The notes beneath the pieces are model-generated. The model made no database searches. It saw nothing but the letters and a program-made list of their open reading frames with translations, and was not told the DNA's origin. The translations under genes were made by a program, and so were the position numbers. A stretch of 64,000 nucleotides of DNA from Mobilisporobacter senegalensis. GTDB lineage: Bacteria > Bacillota > Clostridia > Lachnospirales > Lachnospiraceae. Location of the stretch: NCBI RefSeq assembly GCF_003752155.1, contig NZ_RJVG01000002.1, positions 124,001 through 188,000 on the forward strand, read 5' to 3'. Positions 18,888 to 27,330 of this stretch are shown here, one piece after another (position 1 is the first letter of the stretch; each line of letters begins with the position of its first letter).

Positions 18888-19730
18888 ATGAGTTTGGATT
18901 TCAATGAATTAATACAATCTTTTACAAAAGCTAATATTGAATTTAGTGATATATATTTAATTACAATTCCACCTGGAGGAAAATCTTTAAACAGTACTAC
19001 TTCGCCGGGTGTTTGTGGAATTGTGATACCCGTAAAGGGAAAGGCCAGGTTTATCATAGATAAATGGCCGGTTGAATTAGAAAGAGGGGTTATATTACAT
19101 GCAGGTTCCGGAATGGAACTTTATAAAGAGGTATTGGGAAATTCTGAATGGGAATTTATCCTCCTTCATTATAAAATAGCGGGGGACGAAAATATTAAAA
19201 AATATTTGGAAACAAAGAATTTTATCTTAAATATCAGTGCCGGAGGGAGTCTGGAACTGGACCTGTTATTACAGAGACTGCTAAGGCTTGAGAAGGAGAG
19301 TGTTCCAATGAAGAGCTTAAAATGCAAAGCTCTTTTATATGCTATATTGGAAGAACTGCTTCAATCAGCGAGGGAAACCATGTTAGATTCAAAGGAAGAA
19401 TCTATCGAGTTTCTTATAGATTACATACAAGATAATTTAGATAAAAGCCTGACCGTATTCCAATTGGCTGAAAAAGTAGGTATGGATTCCAGGCAATTAC
19501 ATTATCTGTTTTTAAAAAGAATGGGTATCTCTCCTAAAAAATATTTAATACGATGTAAGATAAAACGTGCAAAAGAGCTTTTAGAAAATGAAAATTATTC
19601 CATATCCAGAATATCTGATATGGTCGGATACGAAGATCCTCTTCATTTTAGCCGTATTTTTAAAAAGAACATGGGAATATCCCCTAATTTATATCGGAGC
19701 AATTTTGAAAAAAATCCATGGAGGATTTGA
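18888..19730 (+). CDS. AraC-family regulator, likely of the metal-chelate operon
   Basis: Transcription regulator of 280 aa with an N-terminal cupin-like sensor (about 1-150) and a C-terminal AraC double helix-turn-helix (about 178-278: SLTVFQLAEKVGMDSRQLHYL and ISDMVGYEDPLHFSRIFKK). It lies 108 bp upstream of the siderophore-type importer and in the same direction. AraC proteins next to such importers (for example Btr or YbtA) often activate them when the chelate binds. A Fur box separates it from the importer gene, suggesting dual control by iron and by substrate (inference). Confidence 0.9.
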   Translation: MSLDFNELIQSFTKANIEFSDIYLITIPPGGKSLNSTTSPGVCGIVIPVKGKARFIIDKWPVELERGVILHAGSGMELYKEVLGNSEWEFILLHYKIAGDENIKKYLETKNFILNISAGGSLELDLLLQRLLRLEKESVPMKSLKCKALLYAILEELLQSARETMLDSKEESIEFLIDYIQDNLDKSLTVFQLAEKVGMDSRQLHYLFLKRMGISPKKYLIRCKIKRAKELLENENYSISRISDMVGYEDPLHFSRIFKKNMGISPNLYRSNFEKNPWRI

Positions 19731-19781
19731 AAAAATGCCATTTCCTAATTACCTTAGGTGTGGTATAGTTTACAAGTCAAT

Positions 19782-19802
19782 TGAGAATGATAATCATAAT
19801 CA
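19782..19802 (+). promoter_or_regulatory. Fur box before the importer/nitrogenase-like operon
   Basis: GAGAATGATAATCATAATC (19783-19801) matches 17 of 19 positions of the classical Fur box. Read as two overlapping 7-1-7 units (TGATAATnATTATCA), starting at 19782 and 19788, each has one mismatch. It stands about 40 bp before the binding-protein start, where Fe(II)-Fur would block transcription. Iron limitation should therefore induce the downstream operon. Confidence 0.85.
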
Positions 19803-19838
19803 AGTCAATGTGATTATAAGAACATATGGAGGAATAAG

Positions 19839-20849
19839 ATGAAAAAAATAATCAGATTATTTATGATAACAGCCATAGCTGCAGTCTTTGCAGTTGGATG
19901 TACAAAAGAAAATGACAATAACGGAGAAACTGGGACAGAGGTCTCTTCCACGGAAGGAACTGTTGTTGAAGATTCTACTGTTGAAGAAGAATCTTCCGGT
20001 TCCCAAAAAGAATATCCATATACATATGTTGATGTTGCAGGAAGAGAAGTTGTTATTGAAAAAGAACCTGTAAATATAGCAGTGGATTACCTGCCTCTTT
20101 GGGAAACTTTACTTCTCCTGGATATTACGCCGGTTGCAGCATCCGGTGCCCAAAATTACCTTGCAACCTGGGATGCTTTTCAAGGTATAGATATGGAAGA
20201 GGTAATTGATCTTGGTACTTCAGAAGTGAACCTGGAACTTTTACTGGAGATTGAGCCGGATCTTTTTTTACATCAGGTATCTGATCCCGGAAATATTGAT
20301 GTTACCAATTTTGAGGCTATTTCACCTGTAGCAGTGTTTGGACCTGAGACAAAAATGGATTGGAGATTAAGCCTTCGTGAAGTAAGTAAGCTCGTGGGAA
20401 AAGAAGAAAAAGCAGAAGAAGTAATTGCTGAATTTGATAAAAAGATAGCAGATGCACGCGGCAAATTACAGGAAAAGTACAACGGACAAACAGTGCTTCA
20501 GATGTCTTTAATGTCTGCTGACCAATATTATTGTGCTTATCGCCCTGTTTTATATGATAAGGAAGCCGGACTTGGTTTATCAGCACCGGAAGGTTACACA
20601 ACTTCAGAGAACTATGAACAGGTATCTATGGAAGCCATTGTTTCCATGAATCCGGATTATATTTTTGTAAACGTTTTTGATGGAGATGAAGCAATTTATG
20701 AGGAAATGACAGGAAATTCTGTATGGCAGTCTTTAAAAGCGGTGCAGGAAGGAAATGTTGTAAAACTTGATGGCTCAGGGCATGCAAATAGTGGATTGGC
20801 AACACAGTATACGATTGATAGGATAGTTGATACACTTTTAGCAGAATAA
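19839..20849 (+). CDS. Iron-chelate/corrinoid-type binding lipoprotein
   Basis: Substrate-binding lipoprotein of 336 aa for a FecB/FhuD/BtuF-type ABC importer. The signal peptide ends in the lipobox AVGC (Cys21). A Thr/Glu/Ser-rich linker (22-60) follows, then the two-lobe helical-backbone fold with DVAGREVVIEKEP, EIEPDLFLHQ and SMNPDYIFVNVFDGDEA. The usual cargo is an Fe(III)-siderophore, heme or cobalamin; the sequence does not settle which. The Fur box favours iron or heme. A large stem-loop follows the stop, typical for keeping the binding protein in excess over the permeases. Confidence 0.9.
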   Translation: MKKIIRLFMITAIAAVFAVGCTKENDNNGETGTEVSSTEGTVVEDSTVEEESSGSQKEYPYTYVDVAGREVVIEKEPVNIAVDYLPLWETLLLLDITPVAASGAQNYLATWDAFQGIDMEEVIDLGTSEVNLELLLEIEPDLFLHQVSDPGNIDVTNFEAISPVAVFGPETKMDWRLSLREVSKLVGKEEKAEEVIAEFDKKIADARGKLQEKYNGQTVLQMSLMSADQYYCAYRPVLYDKEAGLGLSAPEGYTTSENYEQVSMEAIVSMNPDYIFVNVFDGDEAIYEEMTGNSVWQSLKAVQEGNVVKLDGSGHANSGLATQYTIDRIVDTLLAE

Positions 20850-20861
20850 TTTGGGGGAATA

Positions 20862-20950
20862 GGGCTGCTGAAAATAACTTGATTTATCTGGGGACAGGAT
20901 TTGATTCTGTAGCTGGTGGTTGTCAGGTTATTTACGGCAGACCCTTTTCT
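20862..20950 (+). other. Large intercistronic stem-loop after the binding-protein gene
   Basis: GGG-CTGC (20862-20868) pairs with GCAG-CCC (20937-20944), AAATAACTTGA (20872-20882) with TCAGGTTATTT (20923-20933) and an inner ACAGGAT (20894-20900) with ATTCTGT (20904-20910). CCCTTTTCT follows, so it could act as a weak terminator, an mRNA-stabilising structure or an unrecognised regulatory RNA. Confidence 0.5.
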
Positions 20951-21003
20951 AAATTTAACTTAGGATGAATGAAAAGAAAAGTATTTAGGAGCAGTATGTA
21001 TAA

Positions 21004-22035
21004 ATGAAAAATAAAGTCAAAGCCAAGAAAATCAATAAAAGCAGAAGCCTGATCACAACGGTTATACTTATAGCCGGATTCATACTGCTTTTCATTTTTA
21101 TGTTAATATCCATTACACAGGGAGCTGCAGCGATTCCGTTATCTACAGTAATAGAGGCATTTACTAATTTTGACAGGGATAATTCCAGTCATCTATTGGT
21201 AATGGATATGCGTCTGCCAAGAATAATCGGTGCAGCCTTTGTGGGTAGTGGGTTAGCGGTAGCTGGTGCCCTCATGCAGGGAATGACAAGGAATCCTCTT
21301 GCAGATACTGGAATTATGGGACTTAATTCTGGGGCAGGTTTGGCAGTTGCTATCTGTTTTGCTTATTTCAAAGGAGCATCTTACTTTCAAATTGTTTTGG
21401 TTTCTTTTTTAGGAGCGGCTATAGGAGCAGCTATGGTTTACATCATCAGTAACCTGGTTCCAGGGAACAATCATCCCATGAAACTTGTACTTGCCGGTGC
21501 AACCGTCAGCACTCTTTTATCTGCTCTCAGCCAGGGGATTGCATTAAACAGCAATGTTGCATTAAATGTCACTTTCTGGACTATGGGTTCTGTGGCAGGA
21601 ACGAATTGGAATCAGATAAAACTGGCTCTGCCTGTGATCGTGACGGCATTTATTGGCTCGGTTGTGATCTCCAGAGGAGTTTCTGCTATAAGCATGGGAG
21701 AAGAAGTGGCTTTAGGTCTGGGGGTTAAAATCAAGCTGATAAAATTTTTGGGAACCATGTTTGTGGTTCTATTAGCAGGAACTTCCGTTGCAATAGCCGG
21801 AGCAGTTACATTTATAGGAATGATAATCCCACATTTTTCACGATTTTTAGTGGGGCCTGATTATCGATTGATTATTCCGGTCAGTGCTGTATTGGGAGCA
21901 TTGTTGTTAGTAACAGCAGATTTATTCTCAAAAACCTTCAGTCCTCCTACGGAATTACCTGTGGGTGCAGTCATTGCCCTCCTTGGGGTTCCTGTATTTT
22001 TATATTTTGCAAGAAAACAAAAGGGGGATTTATAG
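21004..22035 (+). CDS. FecCD-type ABC permease 1
   Basis: Membrane subunit of 343 aa of the iron-siderophore/B12 importer family (FecCD, PF01032), with about ten hydrophobic segments. Family motifs include MDMRLPRIIGAAFVGSGLA, GALMQGMTRNPLADTGIMG near the N-terminus and GMIIPHFSRFLVGPDYR near the C-terminus, the last contacting the ATPase. Its stop directly abuts the TTG start of the second permease. It should form a heterodimer with that gene product. AGGAG stands about 11 nt before the ATG. Confidence 0.95.
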   Translation: MKNKVKAKKINKSRSLITTVILIAGFILLFIFMLISITQGAAAIPLSTVIEAFTNFDRDNSSHLLVMDMRLPRIIGAAFVGSGLAVAGALMQGMTRNPLADTGIMGLNSGAGLAVAICFAYFKGASYFQIVLVSFLGAAIGAAMVYIISNLVPGNNHPMKLVLAGATVSTLLSALSQGIALNSNVALNVTFWTMGSVAGTNWNQIKLALPVIVTAFIGSVVISRGVSAISMGEEVALGLGVKIKLIKFLGTMFVVLLAGTSVAIAGAVTFIGMIIPHFSRFLVGPDYRLIIPVSAVLGALLLVTADLFSKTFSPPTELPVGAVIALLGVPVFLYFARKQKGDL

Positions 22036-23061
22036 TTGAAGAATAAAATCATAAAAACACATTATAAAATATTGATTGCTCTTGTCCTTCTTCTTCCTAT
22101 ATTGTTTTTCATCAGTATGAATGCAGGATATACCCGGATAGGGTTTTCAGAAATATTACATATTTTGGCAGGTAGGGGTTCTATAAAAGATAATATTGTT
22201 GTATTCCAGTTCCGGTTACCAAGAATTATCATTGCAATGCTCGTAGGTGCAGGCTTTTCTTTGTCAGGATGTATCTTACAAGGGCTTACCAAAAATCCTC
22301 TGGCAGATCCGGGCTTAATGGGAATTAATGCAGGAGCAGGTATTGTTGTATTAATTTTTATGACATTAAGCGGAACCATGATAATGGGAAAAATGATATC
22401 TCTTCCAATTTTTTCTTTGATTGGGGCTTTAATAACAGGAAGTATGATTTATATACTATCCAACAGAAAATCTTACGGAATCTCACCTATAAGACTTGTT
22501 TTAAATGGTGTGGCCATACAGGCAGGAATTAATGCTGCCATGACTTTATTAATATTGAAGCTGGATGATACCCAGGCGGAATTTTTGACAGCCTGGCAGT
22601 CAGGAAGTATATGGAACTCAACATGGAAGTCTATGATCGCCTTATTTCCATGGATATTAGTCGGATTTCTTATTCTCATTTTTATGGCTAGAAAAATGGA
22701 TGTATTAGTAATGGGAGATGAATTATCCAAAGGACTGGGAGTAGCAGTTATAAAAGAAAAAAGAAAACTGCTTTTTCTGGCGGTAGCCCTTGCGGCAGCT
22801 TGTGTTGCAATCAGCGGCAATATTAATTTTGTGGGATTGATTGCTCCCCATTTATCCAGGAGGCTGGTAGGAGCAAGACATAAAATACTCCTTCCCGTCT
22901 GTGCCCTGGTAGGGGCTATATTGGTATTAGTAGCAGATATCATTGCAAGGACGGTGATGGAACCGGCGGAGATTCCTACAGGAATTGTAGTTTCCGTTAT
23001 TGGAGCCCCATATTTCATTTTTCTTTTAGTGAAAAACCGAAAAGCAGCAGGAAATAAATAA
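22036..23061 (+). CDS. FecCD-type ABC permease 2
   Basis: Second FecCD-family permease, 341 aa, starting with TTG immediately after the previous stop, so translation is probably coupled. It shows FQFRLPRIIIAMLVGAGFSLSGC, split by helices from GLTKNPLADPGLMGINAG and the ATPase-contact loop GLIAPHLSRRLVGARHK. It differs clearly from permease 1, so the transporter is a heterodimer like FecCD or FhuB halves. It carries the same probable cargo as the binding protein upstream. Confidence 0.94.
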   Translation: MKNKIIKTHYKILIALVLLLPILFFISMNAGYTRIGFSEILHILAGRGSIKDNIVVFQFRLPRIIIAMLVGAGFSLSGCILQGLTKNPLADPGLMGINAGAGIVVLIFMTLSGTMIMGKMISLPIFSLIGALITGSMIYILSNRKSYGISPIRLVLNGVAIQAGINAAMTLLILKLDDTQAEFLTAWQSGSIWNSTWKSMIALFPWILVGFLILIFMARKMDVLVMGDELSKGLGVAVIKEKRKLLFLAVALAAACVAISGNINFVGLIAPHLSRRLVGARHKILLPVCALVGAILVLVADIIARTVMEPAEIPTGIVVSVIGAPYFIFLLVKNRKAAGNK

Positions 23062-23111
23062 AAATTAAAATAAAAATATAAGAAAAGGAATAATAGCGAG
23101 GAGGAATCAGA

Positions 23112-23933
23112 ATGGAGAATATCAGGATAAACGGAATCAAGGCAGGGTATAGTGAAAAAGTCGTTATTGAAGATTTGACTATTGATATACCTTTAGGTAA
23201 GACGACTGCCATTATTGGACCCAATGGCTGTGGCAAGTCTACTTTATTAAAATCTTTGGGACGAATCTTAAATATTAAAAAAGGAGCTATATATTTGAAT
23301 GGGAAAGAAATCCATGGAATGCCTACCAAAGAACTTGCCACTAAACTTGCAATCCTGCCCCAGTCACCTACAGCACCAGAAGGACTGACTGTGGAAGAAC
23401 TGATTTCTTACGGTAGATATCCATATCAGAAAGGATTGGGAAAGTTAAATGAAGAAGATAAAAAAATCATAACTTGGGCTTTGGCTGCAACCAATCTGGA
23501 AGAATTAAGATATGAGGCGGTTGATAACCTGTCAGGAGGCCAGAGACAGAGAGTCTGGATCGCAATGGCTTTAGCCCAGGAAACAGATGTGATTTTACTG
23601 GATGAGCCAACGACCTATTTAGATATGGCTTATCAGCTTGAGGTATTGGAATTACTTGAGGAATTGAATAAAGATTATAAATGTACGATTATTATGGTAC
23701 TCCACGATATTAATCTGGCTTCCAGATTTTCGGATTTCATAATCGCAATGGGCTCCGGGAAAATAATAAAGGCAGGATATCTCACTGAAGTTATGACTAC
23801 CGAAGTATTAAAGGCAGTTTATCGGATACAGGCCAATATAATAAAAGATCCTGATACAGGATGTCCTATCTGCATGTCCTATGGTCTGTTAAATAAAGAA
23901 AGAAATAAAAAATTAGTTAGAAGAGGTGCTTAA
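23112..23933 (+). CDS. FhuC/FecE-type ABC transporter ATPase
   Basis: ATP-binding subunit of 273 aa for the metal-chelate importer. Walker A is GPNGCGKST, the Q-loop is AILPQSP, the signature is LSGGQRQRVW, Walker B is VILLDEPT with D-loop YLDMA, and the H-loop His is in VLHDIN. A roughly 25-residue C-terminal tail follows, with DPDTGCPICMSYGL, whose Cys-x2-Cys spacing is common in FecE-type ATPases. Its stop abuts the TTG start of the nitrogenase-reductase-like gene, which ties transport and reductase genes into one transcript. Confidence 0.95.
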   Translation: MENIRINGIKAGYSEKVVIEDLTIDIPLGKTTAIIGPNGCGKSTLLKSLGRILNIKKGAIYLNGKEIHGMPTKELATKLAILPQSPTAPEGLTVEELISYGRYPYQKGLGKLNEEDKKIITWALAATNLEELRYEAVDNLSGGQRQRVWIAMALAQETDVILLDEPTTYLDMAYQLEVLELLEELNKDYKCTIIMVLHDINLASRFSDFIIAMGSGKIIKAGYLTEVMTTEVLKAVYRIQANIIKDPDTGCPICMSYGLLNKERNKKLVRRGA

Positions 23934-24674
23934 TTGAAGAAAATAGCCATATACGGAAAAGGCGGTATTGGGAAATCCACAACTGTGTCTAATCTTTCGG
24001 CAGCTTTAGCCAGTAAAGGAAAAAAGGTAATGCAGATAGGATGTGACCCAAAAGCAGATTCCACAAGAAATCTGACCCAAGGGGTCAAAATTCCCACGGT
24101 TCTTGATGTATTGAGGGAGAAAGATAAAGTAGAACTAAAAGACATTGTAACACAAGGGGATCTTGGTGTCTTATGTGTGGAAGCGGGAGGTCCGGTTCCA
24201 GGAGTAGGATGTGCAGGCAGAGGGATCATAACTGCATTTGAGAAATTGGAAGAACTCCATGCCTATGAAATCCATAAACCGGATATTGTAATCTATGACG
24301 TATTAGGAGATGTAGTATGCGGTGGTTTTGCAATGCCTATAAGGGGAGGATATGCAGAGGAGGTATGTATTGTGACCTCTGGGGAAATGATGTCCTTATA
24401 TGCAGCAAGTAATATAGCTTATGCAGTAAAAAGTTTTGGTAAGAGGGGATATGCTTCTTTAAAGGGACTTATATTCAATGCCAAGAATATTGAGAATGAA
24501 GAGGAACTTGTAACCAATGCTGCAAAAGAAATAGAAACCAATATTATTCACAAAATAGAAAGAAATCCTTTGGTCCAGAAGGCAGAGGATGCAGGCAAAA
24601 CAGTTGTTTCTGCCTTCCCGGAAAGTGATATGGCCAAAGAGTATAGAAAGCTGGCGGATCTATTGTTTGGTTAG
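23934..24674 (+). CDS. NifH-like Fe-protein (nitrogenase-reductase superfamily)
   Basis: ATP-dependent electron donor, 246 aa, of the NifH/BchL/CfbC superfamily. It starts with TTG at 23934, directly after the ATPase stop, with AGAGGTG upstream. The P-loop is [10 protein letters not shown]. Cys93 (VGCAGRG) and Cys129 ([10 protein letters not shown]) correspond to the two cysteines per subunit that bridge the homodimer's [4Fe-4S] cluster. Arg97 sits where NifH has its ADP-ribosylated Arg. It is shorter than true NifH (about 270-296 aa) and lacks its C-terminal extension. It should reduce the D/K-like pair encoded next. Not a MinD/ParA protein, because both cluster cysteines are present. Confidence 0.93.
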   Translation: MKKIAIYGKGGIGKSTTVSNLSAALASKGKKVMQIGCDPKADSTRNLTQGVKIPTVLDVLREKDKVELKDIVTQGDLGVLCVEAGGPVPGVGCAGRGIITAFEKLEELHAYEIHKPDIVIYDVLGDVVCGGFAMPIRGGYAEEVCIVTSGEMMSLYAASNIAYAVKSFGKRGYASLKGLIFNAKNIENEEELVTNAAKEIETNIIHKIERNPLVQKAEDAGKTVVSAFPESDMAKEYRKLADLLFG

Positions 24675-24696
24675 ATTTTAAAAGATAAGGAGTTTT

Positions 24697-25941
24697 ATGA
24701 TAAAAGAAGATTTTAAATTTTTGAACCGACTGTCAGACATTAATAATAATATGGGAATTAAGTTTTTACATAGGGCGGCAGCTCCGGGAAGCCATTGTCC
24801 CATGCATATGGCTCTTGCAACAATTAGAAGTATAAAAGGAGTTTCCAGTCTGGTGGTGGGGATGGCGGAATGTGGTTATTACAGTAGATTTGTAGCATGT
24901 TCTCCTTATGGTGAATATAAAGAATTGCATTATGTTTATGAACTGGATTCCAATGAAGTGGTATTTGGCTGCAGAAAAGGAGTAAAAAAGGCACTTCTGG
25001 AAATGGACAGAGAAGGAGCCAAAGTAATTCTGGTAATCATGACTTGTGTTCCTGCGCTTATCGGGGAGGATATGGAATCCATACTTGAGGAAGTCAATCC
25101 CCTTATGAATGAGAAAGCAGTATTTATTGACAGTGCACATTTTAAAAGGAATGGATATCAGTCAGGGTTTTCCGATACTTTAGATCAGCTGGTCCGAACT
25201 ATGGGCAAGGAAAGGACAGAGAAAAGGAAAAGAGTTAACTTTTTTGGCGGGGCCAGAGGAGGAGAATTTAAATTATTAAAAGATATGATTATACAGAATG
25301 GTTATGAAGTAAGTGAATATGCCAGGGGATTTTCTATGGATGATTTATACCGCTCCAGGGAAAGTGCACTGAGTATTATTCTGGACCGCAAGATGTTAAA
25401 AGCAGGAAGAACATTAAAAGAAATACAAGGGATACCATATGTCTGTATGGCAGATAGATATACTGGAGATGACATTGCAGGAGGATATGAAGAAATATTT
25501 TGCCTTCTTTCTATTACGAACTACAGTGAACTCCTTAAAGGAAGAAAACTTTTAGAGAAGCTTATTCAGGGATCAAAAGAAAAATTTTTAAATATATCCT
25601 ATATTGCAACCTATCCGGAACTTGATATCCTGCCTGTTGCCATGTTTTTATCCAGTCTTGGGATGGTACCGGAACTACTTCATGTGGAAGAGTTCAATGA
25701 AGACAGCCTTCCTTATAAAGAAGGAATAAATGCATTGGGAAGAGATCCTTACATAGCCTATATAACCAATAAGGAGGAGATCCTGGAGGCTTTTGAAGAG
25801 CCTGTTACTCTCTCTTTAGGTAACTGCCAGGGGCTAGAGAGAGATAATATCATATCAGATTCTGAGTTAGCTCGCATGTCTTCTTTATGGGGTTTTGAGA
25901 GAAGTCAGGCACTTTTAGACTTGATTCTAAAAAATAGGTAA
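24697..25941 (+). CDS. NifD-like catalytic subunit, cluster cysteines kept
   Basis: Nitrogenase component-1-like protein of 414 aa (oxidoreductase/nitrogenase component 1 family, PF00148). It is shorter than NifD (about 480-540 aa). Three cysteines align by motif with NifD P-cluster Cys62, Cys88 and Cys154: Cys34 in GSHCPMH, Cys59 in AECGYYSRF (compare GCGYYS in NifD) and Cys117 in MTCVPALIGEDM. The FeMo-cofactor ligands (NifD Cys275 and His442 contexts) are not recognisable. So it probably holds an Fe-S cluster but no FeMo-type cofactor, as in BchN or CfbD. It is followed 25 bp later by the K-like gene. Confidence 0.9.
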   Translation: MIKEDFKFLNRLSDINNNMGIKFLHRAAAPGSHCPMHMALATIRSIKGVSSLVVGMAECGYYSRFVACSPYGEYKELHYVYELDSNEVVFGCRKGVKKALLEMDREGAKVILVIMTCVPALIGEDMESILEEVNPLMNEKAVFIDSAHFKRNGYQSGFSDTLDQLVRTMGKERTEKRKRVNFFGGARGGEFKLLKDMIIQNGYEVSEYARGFSMDDLYRSRESALSIILDRKMLKAGRTLKEIQGIPYVCMADRYTGDDIAGGYEEIFCLLSITNYSELLKGRKLLEKLIQGSKEKFLNISYIATYPELDILPVAMFLSSLGMVPELLHVEEFNEDSLPYKEGINALGRDPYIAYITNKEEILEAFEEPVTLSLGNCQGLERDNIISDSELARMSSLWGFERSQALLDLILKNR

Positions 25942-25966
25942 TGGAAAGAGAAGAAAGGAAATTTAC

Positions 25967-27181
25967 ATGGGACTTTATAGATATGCACCGAGACCTTCAG
26001 GAAGAATGGGGTTATTATGGACACTTGGAATGATAAAAGGAGCAGCCATCCTGGAATTTGGCTCCATGGGGCATATGCTTTATGCACAGAGATGGTTATG
26101 GCAGTCAAACCCTGATATGGCAAGTAAGCTGTACACCACCCATCTGGATGAAAAAGATATTGCACTGGGAATTACAAAACGCTTTTCCCTTGCAGTTGAG
26201 GAAATCATTGAAAAAGAAAATCCTGAAGTTATCTTTGTTCTGCCTTCCACCGTACCAGCAATCACAGGAGTTGATATGGATGTTCTGTGCGAGGAAGCAG
26301 AGAATGAATTTGGGAAACAGATTATTATGCTTAAAAAGGGAAGTTTCCATGAGAAACTCCATCATGGGATAGAGGAAGGATTATACTGTCTGGTAAAAGA
26401 GCTGGTTGAAAAAGAATCGGTAAACAGGACAGAAGCAGTAACTTACAATCTGATTGGATCCTGCATTGATCTGGCAAAATTTGAAACAGATATATATGAA
26501 ATGAAGCGGATATTAAAAGACTGCCTTGGTATGGAAGCGGCCTGTATATTGACCTCTGATACTTCCATCTCCCAGATAAAGAAAATGGGAGGAGCACATA
26601 TTAATCTGGTTATAAGAAGAGAAGGAATAAAGGCTGCAAAAGAACTGAAAGAAAAATTCCATACGGATTATGTGTACGGAAGGCCTTATGGATATCAGGG
26701 TACTGTGAGATGGTTGAAACAGATTGGGGACAAGCTTGACCTGGCTTTAAATGAAGAATTTATTGAAAGGGAATTACATGAGGGCAGTTATGGCTTTGAC
26801 TATTGCAGACAGGCCGCGTCTATTAATCCCCATAAAGCAGGAATTTCTATAGGAGGAAATTATGATGTGGTAAAGGGGATTCTGGACTTTGCAGCCAGGG
26901 AAGTGGGACTGGAGAAAAAATATATCTGGTGTGATGCAGCTGATTACGGAGATGATTCCATACCTTATCAGACAGAAGAAGAACTGACAAAGTATATTAC
27001 AAAAGATCTGGATGGGATCTTAATGGCAGATAAGTCAGCTTATCAAATGGCAGGCAGAAATATGGGACCTATCATCAACAGGAGTCTGGACAACAAAAAT
27101 TTTAATAAATATGAACCTCCATATGTAGGATTTAGAGGAGCAATGAATTTATGTTCTCTTTGGTTGGAAAATATATTATAA
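25967..27181 (+). CDS. NifK-like subunit lacking cluster cysteines
   Basis: Second component-1-like subunit, 404 aa. The three positions of NifK P-cluster cysteines appear substituted: RPSGRMG (first), GSMGHML with His36 (second, where NifK has GSQGC) and PSTVPAITGVDMD with Val (third, where NifK has STTCMAEVIGDD). In light-independent protochlorophyllide reductase the partner subunit BchB gives an Asp36 ligand to a [4Fe-4S] cluster held by three BchN cysteines. His36 here could play that part (inference). The C-terminus ends GAMNLCSLWLENIL. A strong terminator follows, closing the operon. Confidence 0.87.
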   Translation: MGLYRYAPRPSGRMGLLWTLGMIKGAAILEFGSMGHMLYAQRWLWQSNPDMASKLYTTHLDEKDIALGITKRFSLAVEEIIEKENPEVIFVLPSTVPAITGVDMDVLCEEAENEFGKQIIMLKKGSFHEKLHHGIEEGLYCLVKELVEKESVNRTEAVTYNLIGSCIDLAKFETDIYEMKRILKDCLGMEAACILTSDTSISQIKKMGGAHINLVIRREGIKAAKELKEKFHTDYVYGRPYGYQGTVRWLKQIGDKLDLALNEEFIERELHEGSYGFDYCRQAASINPHKAGISIGGNYDVVKGILDFAAREVGLEKKYIWCDAADYGDDSIPYQTEEELTKYITKDLDGILMADKSAYQMAGRNMGPIINRSLDNKNFNKYEPPYVGFRGAMNLCSLWLENIL

Positions 27182-27205
27182 CTGAATAAAAAACGTAGTT
27201 TTTTG

Positions 27206-27259
27206 ACGGGGCTGCCGCACTTTTCAATCGTTAGCGGGACAGCTCCGTTATTTTTATTT
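27206..27259 (+). terminator. Strong terminator after nitrogenase-like operon
   Basis: GC-rich arms ACGGGGCTGCCGC (27206-27218) and GCGGGACAGCTCCGT (27234-27248) pair with small bulges around a 15-nt loop, followed by TTATTTTTATTT. A small AAAAAAC/GTTTTTT hairpin sits just before it. Confidence 0.9.
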
Positions 27260-27330
27260 CATAACTCCATAAAATCTCCACAAACAATTGATAAGATGTT
27301 AAAAGTTGATGGATTGGTAAGGAGGTACCT

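Noticed and set aside
20850-21003. Cobalamin riboswitch between binding-protein and permease genes
   Set aside because: The region is structured, but the B12-box and other conserved cobalamin aptamer blocks are absent, and it lies inside the operon.
23934-27181. True nitrogenase (nifHDK) for N2 fixation
   Set aside because: The D and K proteins are too short, K lacks P-cluster cysteines, FeMo-cofactor ligand contexts are missing and no nifB, nifE or nifN is present.
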